The notes: generated by a model not told the origin, from the letters alone. 64,000 nt of DNA from CAIQPV01 sp963719855 (GCA_963719855.1 CAVRDK010000001.1:496001-560000); one strand, 5' to 3'; positions 36,626 to 45,364 are shown, counted from the first letter of the stretch. Numbers and translations: made by a program.

Positions 36626-36667
36626 TTTCGATCTAATGCTCAAATATTTTCGGATAAGGAAGTAGCG

Positions 36668-36838
36668 ATGAAATGTGAAATGGCTAGATATCAGTTGAAC
36701 CAGCTCAAGTGCGACGTGGTAAGCTGCGTTGCCAAAAATCTTAGAAAAAGCACCAATAATTCTATCTGCCGAAGAAATCGGAATGGCAATTTGCCACCTG
36801 TCACGCTTCATCCGTGTGGAAGAAAAAACTTGCAGAAC
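36668..36838 (+). other. Possible gene fragment cut by IS3 copy C
   Basis: A frame beginning MKCEMARYQLNQ is open to the IS3 boundary. A second frame over the last 110 bases reads like protein (LPKILEKAPIILSAEEIG, then MAICHLSRFIRVEE) but has a stop just upstream. The stretch was probably coding before decay and the IS3 insertion. No family recognised. Confidence 0.25.
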
Positions 36839-36877
36839 TGACCTTGCCCCTGTAATCCGTATTTCTTAACGCGCTCA

Positions 36878-37774
36878 TTATGCGGCCTTCTTCAACTGTG
36901 CCGCAAACCAGTTTTTCTCGAACTGCATCGGACTGATGTAATCCAGTGTTGAGTGAAGTCTTCTGTGGTTGTAGTACGTCAGCCAGTCAATCACCTCGTC
37001 CATTGCCTGGCGCTGTGTTTCAAACCGCATTCCATATAGCCTTCCTACTTTCAACGATCCCCACAAACTTTCTGTTGGCGCATTGTCCCAGCAGTTTCCT
37101 TTGCGGCTCATTGAGCTTTGCATGCCGTATTCAGCCAGTGTGCCCTGAAATGCGTGACTGCAATACTGGCTGCCACGATCAGAGTGGAAGATCAGCCCCG
37201 GCTCTGGCCGTCGCCTGAACCACGCCATCCTGAGCGCATCGGTTACCAAGCTGGTCTGCATGTGCGGCTGCATGCTCCAGCCCACAACCTGACGGCTGTA
37301 CAGATCAAGAACCACAGCCAGATATAACCAGCCTGCATCGGTCTGGATATAAGTGATGTCGCTCGTCCACACGCAGTCAGGCGCATCCGGTTGGAAGTTG
37401 CGGTTGAGCAAGTTCGGCGCAATCGGCAGGTTATGTTTACTGTCGGTGGTCACGACGAATTTACGCTTCCCGCGCGCTTTGATGCCGTGCTCCTTCATGA
37501 GCCGCCGAACCCGTTCTTTCCAAACGCGCACTCCATTGGCATGAAGTTCTCGCCAGACTCGCGGCCAGCCATATTCACCTTTGCTGGCGGCATGCGCTGC
37601 TTTGATGTGAACCAACAGGGCTTCATCATTGATGCGCTTGCCTGGCGTCTCTGTCCGACCAGAATCTTTGCGCCGCTGACGTTCAAAGTAGCCGCTGGCA
37701 CTGACGTTCAGCACTGCACATTGCAGCGTGATCGGCCAGAGCTTTTTATGCCGCTCAATCCAGGCATACCTCAC
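36878..37774 (-). CDS. IS3-family transposase OrfB, copy C
   Basis: 298 residues from GTG 37774, the same DDE transposase as in copy B. The frame is complete. Because orfA carries two +1 shifts upstream, the frame is now open further upstream into former orfA sequence. A normal OrfAB fusion cannot form. The element is probably dependent on other copies for movement. Confidence 0.94.
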   Translation of the reverse strand: MRYAWIERHKKLWPITLQCAVLNVSASGYFERQRRKDSGRTETPGKRINDEALLVHIKAAHAASKGEYGWPRVWRELHANGVRVWKERVRRLMKEHGIKARGKRKFVVTTDSKHNLPIAPNLLNRNFQPDAPDCVWTSDITYIQTDAGWLYLAVVLDLYSRQVVGWSMQPHMQTSLVTDALRMAWFRRRPEPGLIFHSDRGSQYCSHAFQGTLAEYGMQSSMSRKGNCWDNAPTESLWGSLKVGRLYGMRFETQRQAMDEVIDWLTYYNHRRLHSTLDYISPMQFEKNWFAAQLKKAA

Positions 37775-38072
37775 GCTGACTCCCGCGCAAAGTACGCCGT
37801 CGCTTTTTTTAATATATCGCGCTCCATCTTGACCCGCGCAAGCTCGGCTCTCAAACGCGCCAGCTCCATCTGTTTCTGCGCTCACCGGCTTGCTGCCCGC
37901 ACCGGTCAGCTTGCCTTTCGCTGCCTGACGAACCCAGTTTCTCAAGCGTCTGCTTCGGTATGCCCAGCACTTTGGCGGTCACCGCGCAGGCTTGGCCGCC
38001 CTGTACCAATCGCACTGCCTCTAACTTGTACTCCAGCGTGTACGCTGCTCGCTTACCTTTTCCTGTTGTCAT
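37771..38072 (-). pseudogene. IS3-family OrfA, copy C, with two +1 frameshifts
   Basis: It starts MTTGKGKRAAYTLEYKLEAV as in copy B but leaves frame after KQTLE, where AGAAC has become AGAAAC (TTT at 37938-37940 on the plus strand). A second identical change lies at 37873-37875. The protein from this start stops as TLEKLGSSG..WSWRV at 37851. Confidence 0.93.
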
Positions 38073-38200
38073 TTCTTCGTCTCCTTAACTTGAATTCTAC
38101 CCTCAGTTAAGAAATACGTTTTACAGGGCAAGGTCAGAACCAAGATACGAGCAACTTCTATGTGACGTCTGCTACGGGCGTTATTAATTGAGAGAATATT

Positions 38201-39055
38201 ATGAACGGTGACGCAAAACTTTATTCTTATACATTGTTTTTAGATATTCTTGGCTATAGTAACAAAATTGATAAACTACAAAGCGATGAAGAAGCCAGTA
38301 AGGTATTTAGCCTTCTTGAAATAATAGAGGAACAAATTACGAGATACCACTCTATTGCATCTGACAATGATGCGTATAAGGAATATGACCTACATTATTC
38401 TTTTTTTTCAGACGCAATTGTGCTGTCATTTACCCCAAAGAAAATGTTAAATCTGTCTTCAGAAGAATTGATATTTTACAACCAAACAACTCTAGAGTTT
38501 ATCTTTACATGGATCATAGGCGTCCAGATTGCCGTCCTTTTAAATACAGGGTTATTTTTAAGAGGCGGAATATCTATAAAAAATATATTTTGGAAGGACA
38601 ATAAAGTAATTGGCCCAGGGTTAATAGAAGCGTTCTTACTTGAAAAGCATGAGGCGAATTTCCCAAGAATTGTCTTATCGAAGGATCTGTCAAAAGATGT
38701 TGAATTAATTAATTTGATTAATAATATCAATGCTAGTGGAAACTCTTCATATCATAGACACACTTTGCTGAGAAGAGATAATGAAACCTGTTATTACAAT
38801 TTTGTGGGGAGACTATTAGCAAGACTTGTTGAACATCCTATCGTCCCTGATGAGTTATTCGAAGAAGTTAAAAATACAACTCATCACTATCTATTGGAGC
38901 AGAAATCTACAATTGAATATTTCATATTAGAAAACAACCCGGATTATGTCGATAAGTATGAATGGTTAAAAAGCGACCATAATTATTCAATTGCAGAATT
39001 CGCACACGATAATGATTTAGATTTAGAGGACTTTGAGCAGTATTTAATCTATTAA
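38201..39055 (+). CDS. AT-rich protein with class III nucleotidyl cyclase-like motifs
   Basis: 284 residues, not matched to a named family. Features in the order of a class III cyclase domain: LFLDILGY (Asp15, like the first metal-binding Asp), FFSDAIVLSF (Asp71, like the second), LFLRGGISI (Arg121) and VIGPGLIEAFLLEKHE (like the GxxVNxAxRLE helix). Both metal-site aspartates are kept, so activity is conceivable. The C-terminal 100 residues are helical and acidic. Base composition is clearly AT-rich against its neighbours, which suggests transfer. Cyclases of this fold include Pycsar antiphage enzymes, but no Pycsar effector is adjacent. Moderate to low certainty on function. Confidence 0.5.
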   Translation: MNGDAKLYSYTLFLDILGYSNKIDKLQSDEEASKVFSLLEIIEEQITRYHSIASDNDAYKEYDLHYSFFSDAIVLSFTPKKMLNLSSEELIFYNQTTLEFIFTWIIGVQIAVLLNTGLFLRGGISIKNIFWKDNKVIGPGLIEAFLLEKHEANFPRIVLSKDLSKDVELINLINNINASGNSSYHRHTLLRRDNETCYYNFVGRLLARLVEHPIVPDELFEEVKNTTHHYLLEQKSTIEYFILENNPDYVDKYEWLKSDHNYSIAEFAHDNDLDLEDFEQYLIY

Positions 39056-39168
39056 ACGCTAACGCAATATATTATGCGCGGATTGCCCACCGACAACTTA
39101 GAATGAAGGGTCGCAAAATGCCTGAAAATATTGAATGGCGCAAACAATCTTAAATGACGGGTTGATAT

Positions 39169-39530
39169 GATGGATTCAGATGACGAACTCAAGGCATTTA
39201 TTAGCGATCCTGTGTTGCAGCAGAGACTTGCGAAGTATCTAGTTATGAAGTGTTTTTCGAAATTCCGTTTTGGAAAATCTTCATGCCGGAAAAGTTCCTG
39301 ATTCACAGTCCGGAGATTATACAGATGTCGTTGTCCGCACACCGTTTGGAGAAATCCCGTGGAATGATCTCTCGCGAATCAACGATGCGGAAATGAAAAC
39401 GCTCATGATCGATGTTGTGAACAAGACCTATCATCTTATTCAGGAACTGTTCAACGATGAACGGGGCGGCGAACTACTCCTCAAATTGGCTTCTAAGGAT
39501 ACTGCACCGGAATGGGATGATCCGAAGTAG
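39169..39530 (+). pseudogene. Conserved hypothetical gene with a +1 frameshift
   Basis: The first frame from ATG 39169 (MMDSDDELKAFISDPVLQ, then QRLAKYLVMKCF) runs out at 39300. The rest of the protein is in another frame (SVLENLHAGKVPDSQSGDYT, then EIPWNDLSRINDAEMKTLMI..), ending at 39530. Removing one T from the run at about 39252-39256 joins them as KCFRNSVLENLHAG. I recall this combined pattern as a conserved accessory-region family of about 120 residues with unknown function. The intact length would be 120 codons. Confidence 0.6.
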
Positions 39531-39575
39531 ATTGCTTAAGTGAGCCACACACAAATTAACTAGACACGCGGAGCA

Positions 39576-40436
39576 ATGACAACTCTCCAACAATCAGAAG
39601 TTAGTCGCTTTCTCTCCAGTGGCGATCATGACAACTTTTTCGAGGCATGGTCAGGCAGTTCGTTCGTGGATCAAACGAGAAACGGGGACAACGCTCTGCG
39701 AAGCGCCCTCATTTCTGAAGTCAGAAAGCGTACCGAGCAAGTTACGTTACCTGCATGCCAGGATTATTCTGATCTAAGTATTTCTACCCGCGAGAAGTTT
39801 ATACCGATGGTGCGAGGGTTTTTCCCACGGAAGGAGCAGTCGATCGTCCTCGACATGCTTGGTCGCTCGGTCATCTTTCTTACGCCAGCTACGATATATA
39901 TTGCCATCGAAAATACTCCGTGGCTCAAGACTGCCTGGAATCTGGCGAACATTTACCTTGCAAGCTTGGATGTAAAGCCATTCACTGACGATGATCAAAA
40001 TATCGTTGGACTGAGTGAGTCGACGACATGCTACGTATCCATTGAGTATTTTAGCAACAAAAATCAGTTCGACGATTACGTGATTCACGAAGTGGCGCAC
40101 ATCTTCCATAATTGTAAGCGTGCGACGATTGGACTGCCAGAAACCCGTCGTCGCGAATGGTTGTTGGATGTTGATTTTTCAAAACGTGAAACCTTCGCCT
40201 ATGCTTGCGAGGCTTTTAGCCGAATTGTTGAACTTGGAAATCACCGCCCAGATCGAATCAACCTTTTGTCAGAACTGTCCGCCGAGCCGATGCCGCATGA
40301 CGAGCGAGTTGATACTACTGAGTATGTCGATATTCTTCGGGAAGCCGTTGCCGCAAGAAATGGTTGGAAGAGCATTCTTAAAAGGTGTTCCACCAAAGCT
40401 TCATCCATAAAATGGAGTTCAAGCAAATATGAATAG
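39576..40436 (+). CDS. Putative metallopeptidase with HEVAH motif
   Basis: 286 residues. HEVAHIFHN (His171, Glu172, His175) fits a zinc-peptidase HExxH site. The downstream stretch KRETFAYACEAFSRI contains a Glu that could be the third ligand. No signal peptide. The N-terminal half shows no named domain. It lies 45 bp after the frameshifted gene and may be co-transcribed. A role in regulation or in a toxin-type system is possible but unsupported. Confidence 0.6.
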   Translation: MTTLQQSEVSRFLSSGDHDNFFEAWSGSSFVDQTRNGDNALRSALISEVRKRTEQVTLPACQDYSDLSISTREKFIPMVRGFFPRKEQSIVLDMLGRSVIFLTPATIYIAIENTPWLKTAWNLANIYLASLDVKPFTDDDQNIVGLSESTTCYVSIEYFSNKNQFDDYVIHEVAHIFHNCKRATIGLPETRRREWLLDVDFSKRETFAYACEAFSRIVELGNHRPDRINLLSELSAEPMPHDERVDTTEYVDILREAVAARNGWKSILKRCSTKASSIKWSSSKYE

Positions 40437-40474
40437 TTCATCGCCGGACGGCACGAGTCAGGGATATCCCTCGC

Positions 40475-40512
40475 GAATTGCCTATGCATTTTCTAAAATG
40501 CATAGGCAATTC
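40475..40512. terminator. Perfect 38-bp palindrome, probable terminator
   Basis: GAATTGCCTATGCATTTT and its exact complement flank CT. GTTTTAA follows about 10 bases later on the plus strand. It lies just after the HEVAH gene. Confidence 0.65.
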
Positions 40513-40643
40513 GGCCTATTGTTTTAATTGCATACAATGGGTAGTGTTATACAAAATATCCTTTTTTGATTCCTTATCAGCATATTCACAACTGTTTTAG
40601 CGGCGTTTCTCAGCTAATTCTTGTGCCGTTGTTTGGAGGCGAT

Positions 40644-41036
40644 ACGAAAATATTATTGGTAGATGATAGCGCTCTATATCGCGATGGTATGCGCTATGTC
40701 CTGAATCGACTGGATAACCAGGTTGATATTCTGGAGGCGGAAAATTTACCGGATGCACTTAACGCGTCAAGGGATAATTTGGATATCGATCTTGTTTTGC
40801 TTGATCTCAACATGCCAGGCTGTGAAGGCGTGGATTCGATGAAAGCGTTCCATAAATACCACCCCAATCTTCCCGTAGTAGTGATTAGTAGCACCGACCA
40901 TTTAGAAAATATCGAGATGGTAATGCTCGAAGGCGCGAAGGGCTTTATTTCAAAAATGACAAGCGGAGCAGATATGATGCATGCTTTGCGGCGGGTCTTG
41001 GATGGTAGCGTACATTTGTCGCATCAATTGTTGTAG
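40644..41036 (+). CDS. Stand-alone response-regulator receiver domain, start uncertain
   Basis: NarL/FixJ-type receiver: KILLVDDSALYRDGM (acidic pair), LDIDLVLLDLNMPG (phosphoacceptor Asp), VVVISSTD and GFISKM (Lys). It ends HLSHQLL exactly where the LuxR-type helix-turn-helix normally follows, so the output domain is missing. No ATG fits. GGAGG at 40635 precedes an ACG at 40644 in the position of a normal start (ACG-AAA-ATA), which may be a mutated ATG. Upstream GTG 40623 or TTG 40566 are alternatives. No kinase is adjacent. Confidence 0.7.
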   Translation, partial: TKILLVDDSALYRDGMRYVLNRLDNQVDILEAENLPDALNASRDNLDIDLVLLDLNMPGCEGVDSMKAFHKYHPNLPVVVISSTDHLENIEMVMLEGAKGFISKMTSGADMMHALRRVLDGSVHLSHQLL

Positions 41037-41041
41037 TGCAT

Positions 41042-41473
41042 ATGGAATCCGCTACTCTCTGTGTCCTTAAAAAACTTGCAAAGCTGCGTGAGATGACCGT
41101 CCGTGACTGCGCCAAGCTACTACCGAAGAAGTCGAATGATCACTTAGATTTTTATCCCCTCGCAACCCTCATCAAACATGGGTTAGCAGACATCTACGGT
41201 GTTAAAACGAATGAAAATCCATTTCACGACAGCAGCGAAATGGATATTGCAATTGACCTTTACGTTTGGTCAGTATGGAAAGGCGAGGAAATCTCGTACC
41301 GAGGTTTGCAATTTCAAGGCGCAGACTTCGGAGATGAGAAGATATTTGCAACCGCGAAGGGCTACTTTGCGCTTGATGAGATGCGCTCAAAGCGTGCTGA
41401 GAGAATTTGGGCGTTTTCCGCTGGCATCGTTACGGCTATTGTGGCCACCAGTCTAAAGGAGCTTTTTGGGTGA
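41042..41473 (+). CDS. Hypothetical protein with C-terminal membrane anchor
   Basis: 143 residues from ATG 41042 (a GTG at 41036 overlaps the previous stop). The N-terminal half has a winged-helix-like look (ATLCVLKKLAKLREMTVRDCAKLL). The C-terminus has a single hydrophobic stretch (FSAGIVTAIVATSLKELF). No family recognised. Confidence 0.5.
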   Translation: MESATLCVLKKLAKLREMTVRDCAKLLPKKSNDHLDFYPLATLIKHGLADIYGVKTNENPFHDSSEMDIAIDLYVWSVWKGEEISYRGLQFQGADFGDEKIFATAKGYFALDEMRSKRAERIWAFSAGIVTAIVATSLKELFG

Positions 41474-41577
41474 GTCACGTGGGCTCTACGTGTTCTCGCC
41501 ATGGTGGAGTGAGTCGGTGGTTATAGCAAGCGAAGATTGATTAAGCAGCCATACTTGAGAAAACTTATGGGGGTTCA

Positions 41578-42435
41578 ATGTCAACTGTTACCGTAATTGC
41601 ACCAGAAGAAATTGATGGGAGTGGAACAATAACCAAAGTAGGGGTTCCGTTTTCTTGGAATGAATATGATTGTCATTATCTTGCAGAAGGCGACTCTTGG
41701 TTTGCCATCGGAGGCGTCATGTCTCCGAGCTTCCTCTATGAATTTGGCTATTCCGTCCCGCTCGATAAAAAAACATTGATTGTCAATTGCGCTTATCCTG
41801 GGGACACGTTACGGAAGATGGTGGACTGGAGCACCAACACGAGGTTTCATAATCAGTTATTTGATTATAGGTACGCTCGTAAGTGGGATGGCATCTTCCT
41901 TAGTGCTGGGGGTAATGACATTATCGATGCAGCGCTTGTCCCAAGTGGAGGTATCCTGCAATCGTGTGCTAATCCGACAAGCTTCCGTGACTTCGTTATT
42001 CCTACGGCGATCTCCACTCTTGAAGATCATCTTCGAGATCATTTTCGGTATCTGGTGGAGTTGCGCAATTCTTCCGAAATTATTGAGAATCGCACCATCC
42101 CGATTTTTTATCATACATATGGCTATCCGACACCGCGTAATGCTCCGGCCTCTGGACTGCTTGGGCCTTGGCTGTATCAGGCATTTAACGACAAAAAAAT
42201 TCCTCCTGATTACTGGCAAGCGCTCTCAAATTTCCTGATTGATGAACTTGCTGGAACTCTTCGAGACCTGCGAAAAATACATAGCAATCTAAAACTCGTT
42301 GATTCGCTCGCAAAGGTCACACTTGATCCAGCCGATAAAAAAGCTACTGGTAGTAGCGGAGATTGGCTGAACGAGATACACCTCAACCACAGCGGGAAAA
42401 TGAAAATCGCTAAATACTGGGCTACCTTTCTGTAA
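41578..42435 (+). CDS. SGNH-family hydrolase
   Basis: 285 residues. The block order of SGNH/GDSL esterases is visible: LAEGDSWFA (nucleophile Ser40), a middle glycine, SAGGNDIID (Asn113), and a C-terminal DWLNEIHLNHSG with catalytic His268. No signal peptide, so it acts in the cytoplasm or is exported another way. The substrate cannot be told; lipids, acylated sugars and peptidoglycan acetyl groups are all possible. It is the first gene of a tight three-gene run (gaps of 28 and 21 bp) with a DNase II-like nuclease and a Tle1-like hydrolase. Confidence 0.82.
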   Translation: MSTVTVIAPEEIDGSGTITKVGVPFSWNEYDCHYLAEGDSWFAIGGVMSPSFLYEFGYSVPLDKKTLIVNCAYPGDTLRKMVDWSTNTRFHNQLFDYRYARKWDGIFLSAGGNDIIDAALVPSGGILQSCANPTSFRDFVIPTAISTLEDHLRDHFRYLVELRNSSEIIENRTIPIFYHTYGYPTPRNAPASGLLGPWLYQAFNDKKIPPDYWQALSNFLIDELAGTLRDLRKIHSNLKLVDSLAKVTLDPADKKATGSSGDWLNEIHLNHSGKMKIAKYWATFL

Positions 42436-42463
42436 ATTAAGCATTGATTACGAAGGACGAGTC

Positions 42464-43747
42464 ATGCAGTACTGCACAGTATCGAAGTCGCAAATTACGT
42501 TGCAGGCCCTATTCTTATTTGTCTTACTTGCGGCACTTCCCGGATATTTCGGTAATGCCGGGTATGTATGGGCTTCGGACAAATCTCCGTCCCCGCTTTT
42601 GGAACAAGGTCACTCGGTTGATTGGTGGTTCGTCTTTAAATTTAATGCCCCATCTTTCCCCGGCTGCGGTAACGAAGACGCTCAGCAAAGGCAGTGCCTG
42701 TTTGGTGGAGATGCCAAGAATTACGCATTCAGCCAGCAGTTTGTTTATGCCAGTAGTGAGACCCCGAGTCTCCAAAAAGGAGGAGGTTGCGTTGGCGGGA
42801 CAATCTCCGACCCATTAGGAGCTACGTTCGACGAAATATATAACGGCAATCTCTTTTACGTTGTATGGAACGATCAGTTTAAGGATGATCCAGCTATCAA
42901 AGGATGTTCGTCTGGAAGTTGTGGAGGTCCTTGGGGGCATTCAAAAGGCATTCTTGCATGGAATGAGGCGGGTGAAGGGTTCGTATTACAGGTTACGACA
43001 CCATCATGGCCCGCAGCCGGGAATAAATTATTTCCCCGCAAGACTGATGGCAATACACTCGGTTGCATAAAAGACGACAACGTCAAATTTAGCCAGCATT
43101 TTTTCTCATTGAAGCTGACAAAAGATGATCTTGTGGCGGTTTTGAAGGCGCTTAAGAATGCCAGCATTGTCACTGATTCAGCGAACCAACAAATTGTGAA
43201 CAATGGAGGGCCAGCGGATGTTCAAAGTCTAGTAACAAGTCTTGGGACTAAGTCCCACAATACATCTATCATCAAAGTCCAACTTTCCAGCGGTGTTGGA
43301 TTGATTTCCAAGCCATCGGATTTGCCAGTACCACCGTGGCAAATGGTGTCCTCTGAGCTGGGAAGCGTCCCTCTCAGGACGGCCACTTGGTGGGCCTATC
43401 CACAAATATATTCGACGACAGCAACCACGAAGATAACATGTTGGGACGATAGCCTCGGCGAGCCGGGGCCGGTTGCGATTGCGACGACTGGACGGTGGGA
43501 TGTAGAAAAATTCGGTCTCAAGGGTGGGGAAAATCACGCGAAAATTGGAGTTTCCACCGCAGGCGATAAACATTTTTCGATTTTCGGCGACCTGAATCAG
43601 CAAGGTGCGTTGTCAGGAAACAATTGCTCTAGTAGCCAGAATGGGCGGGGCGGTCTGTTTTACGTAATAGACAACAAAGTTCTGTCTGATGGGATAACAA
43701 GCCTGATAGAAGGTGACACGGCACCGACTGAGGCTCCAAATAAATGA
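42464..43747 (+). CDS. Secreted DNase II-like nuclease
   Basis: 427 residues. Signal peptide LFLFVLLAALPGYFGNAGYV, cleavage about residue 37. Two HxK motifs, GHSKG (His159, Lys161) and NHAKIG (His358, Lys360), match the paired active-site motifs of DNase II. The surroundings also fit (SVDWWFVFKFN near the mature N-terminus; GFVLQVTTPSWP after the first motif). Ten or so cysteines suggest disulfides outside the cytoplasm. Family enzymes cut DNA without metal at acid pH. It is middle gene of the hydrolase operon, so an extracellular or antagonistic role is plausible (inference). Confidence 0.75.
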   Translation: MQYCTVSKSQITLQALFLFVLLAALPGYFGNAGYVWASDKSPSPLLEQGHSVDWWFVFKFNAPSFPGCGNEDAQQRQCLFGGDAKNYAFSQQFVYASSETPSLQKGGGCVGGTISDPLGATFDEIYNGNLFYVVWNDQFKDDPAIKGCSSGSCGGPWGHSKGILAWNEAGEGFVLQVTTPSWPAAGNKLFPRKTDGNTLGCIKDDNVKFSQHFFSLKLTKDDLVAVLKALKNASIVTDSANQQIVNNGGPADVQSLVTSLGTKSHNTSIIKVQLSSGVGLISKPSDLPVPPWQMVSSELGSVPLRTATWWAYPQIYSTTATTKITCWDDSLGEPGPVAIATTGRWDVEKFGLKGGENHAKIGVSTAGDKHFSIFGDLNQQGALSGNNCSSSQNGRGGLFYVIDNKVLSDGITSLIEGDTAPTEAPNK

Positions 43748-43768
43748 GCCATCGCAAAGGAGATTCAT

Positions 43769-44719
43769 ATGGGACGTAATATCATTCTCTGTTTTGACGG
43801 CACGAACAACCAGTACGCGGCAACCAATACCAATGTAGTCAAAATGTATGAGATGCTTGATCGCGCCGGGAATGACCAGCTTACCTATTATCAGCCTGGT
43901 ATTGGAACCTTCGCACCGCCAGGGGTATGGGGTAACGCAAAGCGCTGGTTCATCACAAAACTTGATCTGGCCGTGGCGTGGATGCTTGAAGATCACGTGA
44001 CGGATGGTTACCGCTTTCTTATGCGCTATTACCAAGAGGGGGACAAAATCTTCATCTTTGGGTTTAGTCGTGGCGCTTATACCGCCCGAGCCCTTGCTGC
44101 CATGGTCTACAAGGTTGGACTCCTGACTGCTGGTAATGAAGAACTACTGCCTTTTGCCTGGAACATGTTCAAACGGGAACGTGATGTCGATATCTATACC
44201 GGTTTCCGGTACACGTTTTCTAGAAAAGTGCCGATTCATTTTATTGGCCTATGGGATACCGTAAGTTCTGTTGGCTGGGCATGGAATCCCCAGTACCTCC
44301 AGTTCACCGCAAATAATCCTATCGTGGAAGTTGTCCGACATGCGGTTGCGCTCGATGAGCGCCGTGCGTACTTTCCTCAAAATCTTTGGGGTCATGACCC
44401 CCAGATGCCAACGGATATATTGCAAGTTTGGTTTCCAGGAGTTCACTGCGATGTCGGGGGCGGTTACACTGAGCGGGAAGCTGGGTTGTCCAAAATATCG
44501 CTACAATGGATGGTAGAACAGGCTAAAGTTTTTGGACTACGGTTTCAGCCCAAGGCTGAAGTAGCCGTAATTCCAGTGCAAGATACGGCGGCTTTCGTTG
44601 CTCCAAGTGCCACCGCAATGCAGCATGAATCACTACGGGGCTTCTGGTGGATTGCCGAGTTCGTGCCTAAGGTATATTTATTCGTGCTTGCTAGAGTGCT
44701 CAAACAACCAATGCAATGA
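43769..44719 (+). CDS. DUF2235/Tle1-like alpha/beta hydrolase, C-terminus altered
   Basis: 316 residues. It starts NIILCFDGTNNQ, the DUF2235 hallmark, and has the nucleophile elbow IFGFSRGAYTAR (Ser100), GVHCDVGGGY (Asp228) and MQHESLRGFWW (His286) as a likely triad. The domain is the catalytic unit of Tle1 phospholipase effectors of type VI secretion, and of stand-alone proteins. No signal peptide. The last 15 or so residues (VLARVLKQPMQ) overlap, in another frame, the beginning of DUF4145 sequence, so the natural C-terminus was probably lost by a deletion joining the two genes. Confidence 0.8.
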   Translation: MGRNIILCFDGTNNQYAATNTNVVKMYEMLDRAGNDQLTYYQPGIGTFAPPGVWGNAKRWFITKLDLAVAWMLEDHVTDGYRFLMRYYQEGDKIFIFGFSRGAYTARALAAMVYKVGLLTAGNEELLPFAWNMFKRERDVDIYTGFRYTFSRKVPIHFIGLWDTVSSVGWAWNPQYLQFTANNPIVEVVRHAVALDERRAYFPQNLWGHDPQMPTDILQVWFPGVHCDVGGGYTEREAGLSKISLQWMVEQAKVFGLRFQPKAEVAVIPVQDTAAFVAPSATAMQHESLRGFWWIAEFVPKVYLFVLARVLKQPMQ

Positions 44720-45260
44720 AGTCGTTTCAAGTTCTGGGACAGGTTCGGTTGGAAATATCGAGTTCGTAGACGACTATGGGCAGCTAGCCCAAACATACGA
44801 TGAGTATTTTCTCCCGACATCGTTTGAACCTTTTCTGAATCTGATTGCGATTCCTGGTGAGTGTAGAGCCTCAGTGGCTATTCCTCTGGAAGAGTCATTT
44901 AAGCTCTTCTTTTCATCTTCCAGTGCTGCATCCAACTGCGTACGAATAGCGATTGAAGAGCTAATGACAGACTTGAAAGTGCGGAGATTCGTTGTCATCA
45001 AGGGAAAACGTAAGCCAGTCAGTTTGCATCAACGCATTAACCTACTGCCACCAAAGTATGGACATCTCAAGGAAATGATTCGTGCAATTAAATGGCTTGG
45101 AAATGCAGGGAGTCACTCAACATTGAACATAACTCCTGACGACGTATTGGATGCATATGACCTCACTGAGCATATTCTTCAGGAAATTTATGAACCCAAG
45201 GTGAAGAAGCTTTCGGCACTTGCAAAGAAAGTTAACAAGAAGAAGGGGCCAGCAAATTGA
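44598..45260 (+). CDS. DUF4145-domain protein, 5' end lost by deletion
   Basis: The recognisable part begins about 44690 (LECSNNQCNEVVSSSG), a zinc-ribbon-like start, and continues into the DUF4145 core: IPLEESFKLFFSSSSAASNC, VRIAIEELMTDL, LPPKYGHLKEMIRAIKWLGN, AGSHS and ITPDDVLDAYDLTEHILQEI. The family is common in defence and restriction loci, with unknown biochemistry. Upstream codons in this frame overlap the hydrolase gene and are not DUF4145, so the true start is gone. The gene is next to the right transposon end. Confidence 0.65.
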   Translation: MLQVPPQCSMNHYGASGGLPSSCLRYIYSCLLECSNNQCNEVVSSSGTGSVGNIEFVDDYGQLAQTYDEYFLPTSFEPFLNLIAIPGECRASVAIPLEESFKLFFSSSSAASNCVRIAIEELMTDLKVRRFVVIKGKRKPVSLHQRINLLPPKYGHLKEMIRAIKWLGNAGSHSTLNITPDDVLDAYDLTEHILQEIYEPKVKKLSALAKKVNKKKGPAN

Positions 45261-45364
45261 TGTATTTTAATACTCACTTACTTAGGCAGTGTTGGAACGG
45301 GTTTGTCGGGGAATGCCCCATGCCAAGGCACTATATTTATTAATAAACAAGCAATTAAGAAACT

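Larger units (their letters stand above)
36839..38136 (-). mobile_element. IS3-family element, copy C (orfA frameshifted)
   Basis: 1298-bp copy in reverse orientation with the same inverted repeats. A 4-bp duplication GAAC is present at 36835-36838 and 38137-38140. Relative to copy B it has two single-A insertions in orfA and one fewer A in the run near the left end. It sits inside the Tn7-like element and so was inserted after or with it. Confidence 0.95.
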
